From NCBI RefSeq assembly GCF_949628265.1, contig NC_088786.1, positions 41,065,681 through 41,129,680 of the forward strand: a stretch of 64,000 bases of DNA. The letters run 5' to 3'. A program made the translations under genes and the position numbers. Below, piece after piece: positions 59,490 through 64,000 of the stretch (positions are counted from its first letter, which is position 1; each line of letters begins with the position of its first letter). The notes beneath the pieces are model-generated. The model saw only the letters and a list, made by a program, of their open reading frames with translations. It did no database searches and was not told the origin of the DNA. Source of the stretch: Cloeon dipterum (lineage: Eukaryota; Arthropoda; Insecta; Ephemeroptera; Baetidae).

Positions 59490-62400
59490 TTAAAATGTCC
59501 AAAATTGGATTAACTGCTGATAGTCTTCCTCATCTTCATATCCATGTTTGGCGGAAAAGGCAGCAAAATCTTGCTTAATATCTTCAGAGGAGAGCAGACT
59601 GTCCGTGAATTTATATCGTTGATCTGAATTATCAGGGCCGGATTGGCCATCTGCCCCATCGCGGGATTTGGATAGCACACATTCTCCTGATTGCACGACC
59701 TCGTTAATGTTTTGTACTTTCCAGCATGAGACAGTCTTAGTACCAGTCAGAGATGAAGCGATCCATGAAATCACTGGTACTGCTACAACATTAGCTGCAA
59801 TTGCTAACATTTGGTACATCGGTACAGTGGCTAAGGCGGCGGTCCCGGCCGCTGCTACTTGAGATATGCCAGTGGCTACTTGAGTTATTGTTTCTGGATT
59901 CACTGCTTCCTCCTGCTCTCTCTGGTAAGGGAGGACTGCGCAGTTGTATGTTCGGTACATTCCTCTGGCTTCCCCGCCTAAACCTCCTTTTCCCGCATTT
60001 CCATTTTTCCCGTCTTGGGGGATTATAGCTACTTGATATTTGGCTGATATGTTTTTTACACGCACTTCCACTTTTCCAGCCGCTGCTGACGGTCCAGCAT
60101 CACCACCTTTTCCGCCATCTGAGGGCTTCAATTCAGGATCAGGATGATTTTCGAGGCGCAGGTGAAAGAATGAAAGATCATCGCCTGCCTTGTACGTCGA
60201 CTTTGTAGCACCTTCAATTTTAACGTCGTGGTAGTTTTGCCGAATGTTTCTGAAAAAAACGAAAACATTAACAATTTGCCTGTAAATTTTCCTCTACACT
60301 GATTTTTGTTTCAGTCCCACTGCCAAAGATTAAATTTAAGCTTTCGATCGATTTTTTAAAAAGATATATATTCATTTAATAATAAAGTGGCGGGCGCCCG
60401 ACGGACCGCTCCACTCTGCCGCACTGATTGTGAGCTCCGCAAAAAGGTGTGCCGCCGAAAAGTGCTTCGCCGCGCCTCACGCTGCCACAACGAACGCACG
60501 CCACTACATCGCAAATCATCAAAAGCGCGCGCAAGACAACCCGCGCGCCGCCGTGTGCGTGGCAAAATCGACCGCCGCCACCCCGCAATGGAACACCGTT
60601 CCCCACCGCACCGCTCGCGCCGCGGAATGGATTTCAGGTCGCATTACCCTGGAAAAGATCGTTTGGGTATTGTACCTAAGAGTGCATAAAAAGACCTGTC
60701 CGATGAGGGGTCGCGATCGACGATTGGTCGAATTTTAACAAAAATCTACCAAGGAAACGTAAAAAATGATCACAAAATTTAACCTACGTTTGAATTTTGA
60801 ATAGAAAAAAGGTAAATTTCTCAAGCTGCATTATATTTGAAATTTTGTAGAAGAAATTTAAATTTATTGATCTTTAGAGCAATCACTAAATAGATTTTTA
60901 AACTTATAACAGACCCACCTGAGAAATTCATCCGTCTCAAAGATTTGATTTTCTGCTTGGTATCCTTCGAAAATAGGAATAGCGCTTGAAATGCTGTTGC
61001 CATCCCCTCCATCCTGGCCGTCGCTGCCGTCGCCTCCTTGCGAGTGAATTTCCAGGAGTTTAGGGTTGCGTACATCCAGAGCAATTATTTTACAATTTCC
61101 AGAACTGAATCCTGGATTTCCATCAAGACCATCTGCTCCTGGGGTGTCGTTTTTGGACGATTTGGCTTTTGTTTCTGCATGTTGAGTGCCGTTTTCTCCC
61201 AAGAGCTTGATCAGCCTTTTTTCTTTGACGATTTCAATGAGTGGTGCTACCAGAACCAGATGAGTATTTTCCAGAGTTAGGTCACAGTCAATAAAGAGAG
61301 TTTGGGTCGCTTCCAACACCATTTGGCGTCTCTGTTGGCGATTCCTCTGCAGGAATTCCTGCTGCTGGCTCAAAAGGATGTATTTGCCACGGATAATGCA
61401 AATGTTTTTTTGCTGGGAGATAGACAAGTCATCATTGAAACTTTTTCTCGAATAACATTTGAAATTGTCCAAATGAGAGGCACTGATCTCCTTTATGTTT
61501 AGCGCTCGTTTTGTAATTTCCTCGTTTAGCCCAATGGATCCACAAAGATTCAAAATTTCCGTTCTGACGTTGGTGACGTTCATAGAATCGATGCGTTCTA
61601 GAATTTCATCTTTCTTCAAAAGCACCTCATGCCGACGAGTTTCTTTAAAAAAGTCAACAACCATCTCATGGAATTCCACGACGTTAGCGGTTTTCTCAAT
61701 CAGGATTTTGCGTTGGCCGTTTAGTCCAACAATGAGGTCTCCAATCTTCTGTTCGTTCTTGCCAACAACTCCGTAGATGAATTTCAATTTGTTCATACAA
61801 AAAAAGAGCTCTTCGGCTTCCTCCGGTTTAGCGTGTGTGCGGCTCCAAGATATGACGTCTTCTTCACACTTGACATTTTCAAGCATTGCGACGATTTCTC
61901 TTCCGACTGCGATCACGCTTGATATTTTCTCCTTCAGTGTTCCTTCTACGTTGTGCAGTTTTTCGTTAACGCTCTTCTTCAAACCTCCGATGATGGGATT
62001 GAGTGACGATTTTAACGCGATATATGATTCATCAATCAGATTTCTGTTTATCCAAAGATAAGTCGTTGGCGCCACGGTGATATTGAATTTGTCACATGCA
62101 TTGTCCGCATACTGCAGTTTTTCAAAAATCAGTCTCCTCAGGTCGATGAGGTTTTGTTTCAATTCGTCTAATTCCCACGGTTCATCTGCGACCTTTGATG
62201 GCCTCCGAAGGATACCAATGCGACCGTCCTCCAGGTAACTGATGATTTTCAAAGCTCTCAGACAGTTGTCGTCTCCAAAGTCGGCTTCTTTGCCAGACTT
62301 CTCGTAAATGAATTTCTTCAGTTCATCCATAAATCTTTGAACATTTATAATCTCAGTTTCGTCTGATTTTGTTGAGTCCACCTTAGTTGCAATGACGCAA

Positions 62401-62967
62401 ATGGAAGTTTGTAGGAACGTGTAATTGGATTTAAGAAGCTGAGAAATTTGCATCAGGTTTTTCACGAACGCGTCCCTGCTCAGGTTCAGTTTAAAATTGT
62501 CGATATTCTCGACGATGACGATCTTGATCCTCTTAGCCATCTTTAGATACTCGTTATTCATGAAGGACGCAACAAAGTCCGTCTCGCTGCTCCTGGTATC
62601 ATTGAAGCCGGCGCAGTCGACGATCGTGCATCCAGTTTTTTCGTCTTTAACAACGTTGGGAAGAAGAGTTTTCGATTCAAAGCTTTCAGAACCGATTCCA
62701 CTGATGGTTTCCTCCGAGTCTACAAAGATGCATTCATCTTGAGCGTTCTCAATGATTTTCAGTGATTCGTCCTTGTTTAAAAACTTGACCAGAGCACTTT
62801 TGCCGCATCCTGTGTTTCCAATCAGTGCGATTATCTCGTTTGCTTCCCTTGAGGCAGTAGATATCAACTTGTGGCTCTCCTAAGAGGATATATTTTTTTA
62901 TAAAATTATTTTAAAAAATTCTTCTTACCTTTAAAACCCTATCCAGGTTGATTATCTCGTCTTTCAT
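59490..62967 (-). CDS. P-loop GTPase-like protein with glycine-rich C-terminal half, gene 3 (inverted)
   Basis: Exons on minus 62929-62967, 60919-62879, 59490-60249; 2760 bp, 919 aa. Walker A is GNTGCGKSA (last position Ala), G3-like DCAGFNDTR, G4-like ATKVDS, the best TKxD of the three. Same exon plan and phases as genes 1 and 2. Gly-rich blocks: GADGLDGNPG, GGDGSDGQDGGDG, DGGKGGDAGP, NGNAGKGGLGG, SRDGADGQSGPD. Unlike the others, the last exon carries a hydrophobic insert of about 60 residues (VAAAGTAALA, MLAIAANVVAVPVISWIA) that could be one or two membrane segments. The conserved 'FSSG…IALDV' beta block is kept. It is more diverged than genes 1 and 2 are from each other. The start ATG precedes MKDEIINLDRVLK, joined in frame to the P-loop exon. 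Confidence 0.85.
60360..60760 (-). repeat. GC-rich insert in intron 2 of GTPase gene 3
   Basis: Lies within the 60250-60918 intron. Its inverse shares 'gcggcgaagc' and 'cgcgacccctcat' with the 45470-47460 element. Several frames are open on both strands only because it is GC-rich and short of stops. Confidence 0.45.
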
Positions 62968-64000
62968 CTTTGATGTGACTTATCCTCCACAAAGGATTGC
63001 TCACGCTGAAAAAATCCCTTCGAAGTGACGGTTGCTGCAACAATAAAGAAAACGTTTTTGTTCGTTTTTTAATTAATATGAGATGAAATCAGGCAGGTTT
63101 ATACACAAAAGTAATATAATTTAATTGTTTCATATGAATAATTTATATATATTTAATTTTATTTTTGTAAAATTTTCAAGGCTTTGATGAATTAGAAAAT
63201 TAAAGATTTAAAATCACGATCGAATAAGCGCCTGTCCAAGGTGTGTTGCCGGCTGCGCGAGCTTGTCTTCGCTCATTTTTTCACTCTATTTCAAATAAAA
63301 TTCAATAATTTTTCCACAAAACCAATCGTAATCTTTCAATTGAAATTGAAAGTCTTGTGCGCCTTCCTACTATATATAGTCACTGGAAGCATTATTTGAA
63401 TTCACTCCGCGGCCGCGAATGCGTGCCTCTCTTCCAGCCGCTGCTTTTCGTGCCGCAGAGACGGCGGGCGCGAGCGAGCGAGCGGCTCTCCGCGGGAGAG
63501 GCAGCCGAGAGAGCGACGCGGACGCGCGCAGAGATGCTCTATTTACGCGGTGCGCGGTGGCCGGCGACTCGGCGAGCCAACAAACTTGCTTCACTTGACG
63601 CGCCGCTCGCTCCCTGCCATCAATCCCGAAATTTGTAATTTTGTAATTCGGGACAGGGACAATCTGCAGCGTGACGAGGGCCATAGTTTTATCGGCAGCA
63701 ATGGCTGCATTAAAAGTCTAAGGATTCCCGTTCAGTTTGTCAGTTCGAGGAGGAAAGGACGCAACCGCAGGCTTCGCCAATTTTACAATTCGCAAATATG
63801 CAGCACTTGTTTAAGGCGCAAAAATCAGCTGGAAAAAAACACCAGTTTTATCCGCATTTTTCCGAAAAAGTTCAGAAATTTTGGATAGTTACGATGCGAG
63901 TTTAAATTTTTGGTCTCTTGGTGAAACCGCAGTGCTGTGTTCACAAAATACCGCATTTTTTTGGAAAAAATTCCACTGCATTGCGGAAAACCTGTTTTTT
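62968..64000. promoter_or_regulatory. 5' region of GTPase gene 3 and right window edge
   Basis: A 5' UTR acceptor (TTTTTTCAG on minus) is at about 63007-63015. A palindromic CTATATATAG at 63370-63379 could be the TATA box for minus-strand transcription. 63400-63640 is GC-rich. From 63650 to the end I see no gene; the two open frames there overlap on opposite strands. Confidence 0.4.

Noticed and set aside
1-64000. CRISPR arrays, rRNA or tRNA genes
   Set aside because: No regular spacer-repeat array and no cloverleaf or rRNA-like block was recognised by eye. A covariance-model scan would be needed to exclude tRNAs fully.

Overview
The window reads as nuclear DNA of an insect. Genes have short AT-rich introns, and it holds a classical six-cysteine odorant-binding-protein (OBP) module (a hexapod-specific family), an antennal-type ionotropic receptor and a muscle troponin C. 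A mayfly-like early-branching insect is only a guess; nothing in the sequence proves the order. Coding exons were joined by hand from GT/GC-AG sites and reading phase. Eight of the nine models close exactly in frame; the exception is the left-edge lectin, which has one frame-breaking exon and runs off the window.

Region 1 (1-9.05 kb, minus strand): two tandem paralogues of a secreted modular protein. The complete copy (9051 to 4440, about 905 aa, 25 exons) reads signal peptide, basic Cys patch, Ser/Thr-rich stretch, C-type-lectin domain (CTLD) 1, CTLD2 with a QPD motif, CTLD3, a full OBP module, CTLD4. One exon encodes both the end of CTLD3 and the first OBP cysteine, so the fusion is not a prediction artefact. 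The second copy (2901 to beyond base 1) keeps the same exon plan but carries a length change that breaks frame in CTLD1.

Region 2 (10.3-29 kb): conserved single genes. They are an ANKLE1/LEM-3-type ankyrin-LEM-GIY-YIG nuclease (+), a Rogdi homologue (-), an NCKIPSD/SPIN90-type SH3 protein (+) divergent from Rogdi, and a two-site troponin C (-). Introns carry fold-back elements, a dispersed GC-rich repeat and a tandem array beside the second troponin exon.

Region 3 (29-38.3 kb): a long gene-poor stretch with two more copies of a long-terminal-inverted-repeat MITE, then an ionotropic receptor gene (+).

Region 4 (38.3-64 kb): a cluster of three intact genes for a large P-loop GTPase-like protein (863, 916 and 919 aa) with a helical middle and a glycine-rich, collagen-like C-terminal half. 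Two are tandem on plus, one is inverted on minus, and all share one three-coding-exon plan. The surroundings record how the cluster grew. The 3' end of the receptor gene and the 5' flank of GTPase gene 1 were duplicated in front of GTPase gene 2. Inverted duplicate arms fill the 52-58 kb gap before the third gene. One stretch of genes 1 and 2 is almost identical, suggesting gene conversion.

The two most interesting items are the lectin-OBP fusion and the glycine-rich GTPase family. Both are lineage-specific-looking, duplicated genes that would fit extracellular ligand recognition and an intracellular (perhaps defence) GTPase role; those roles are inference.
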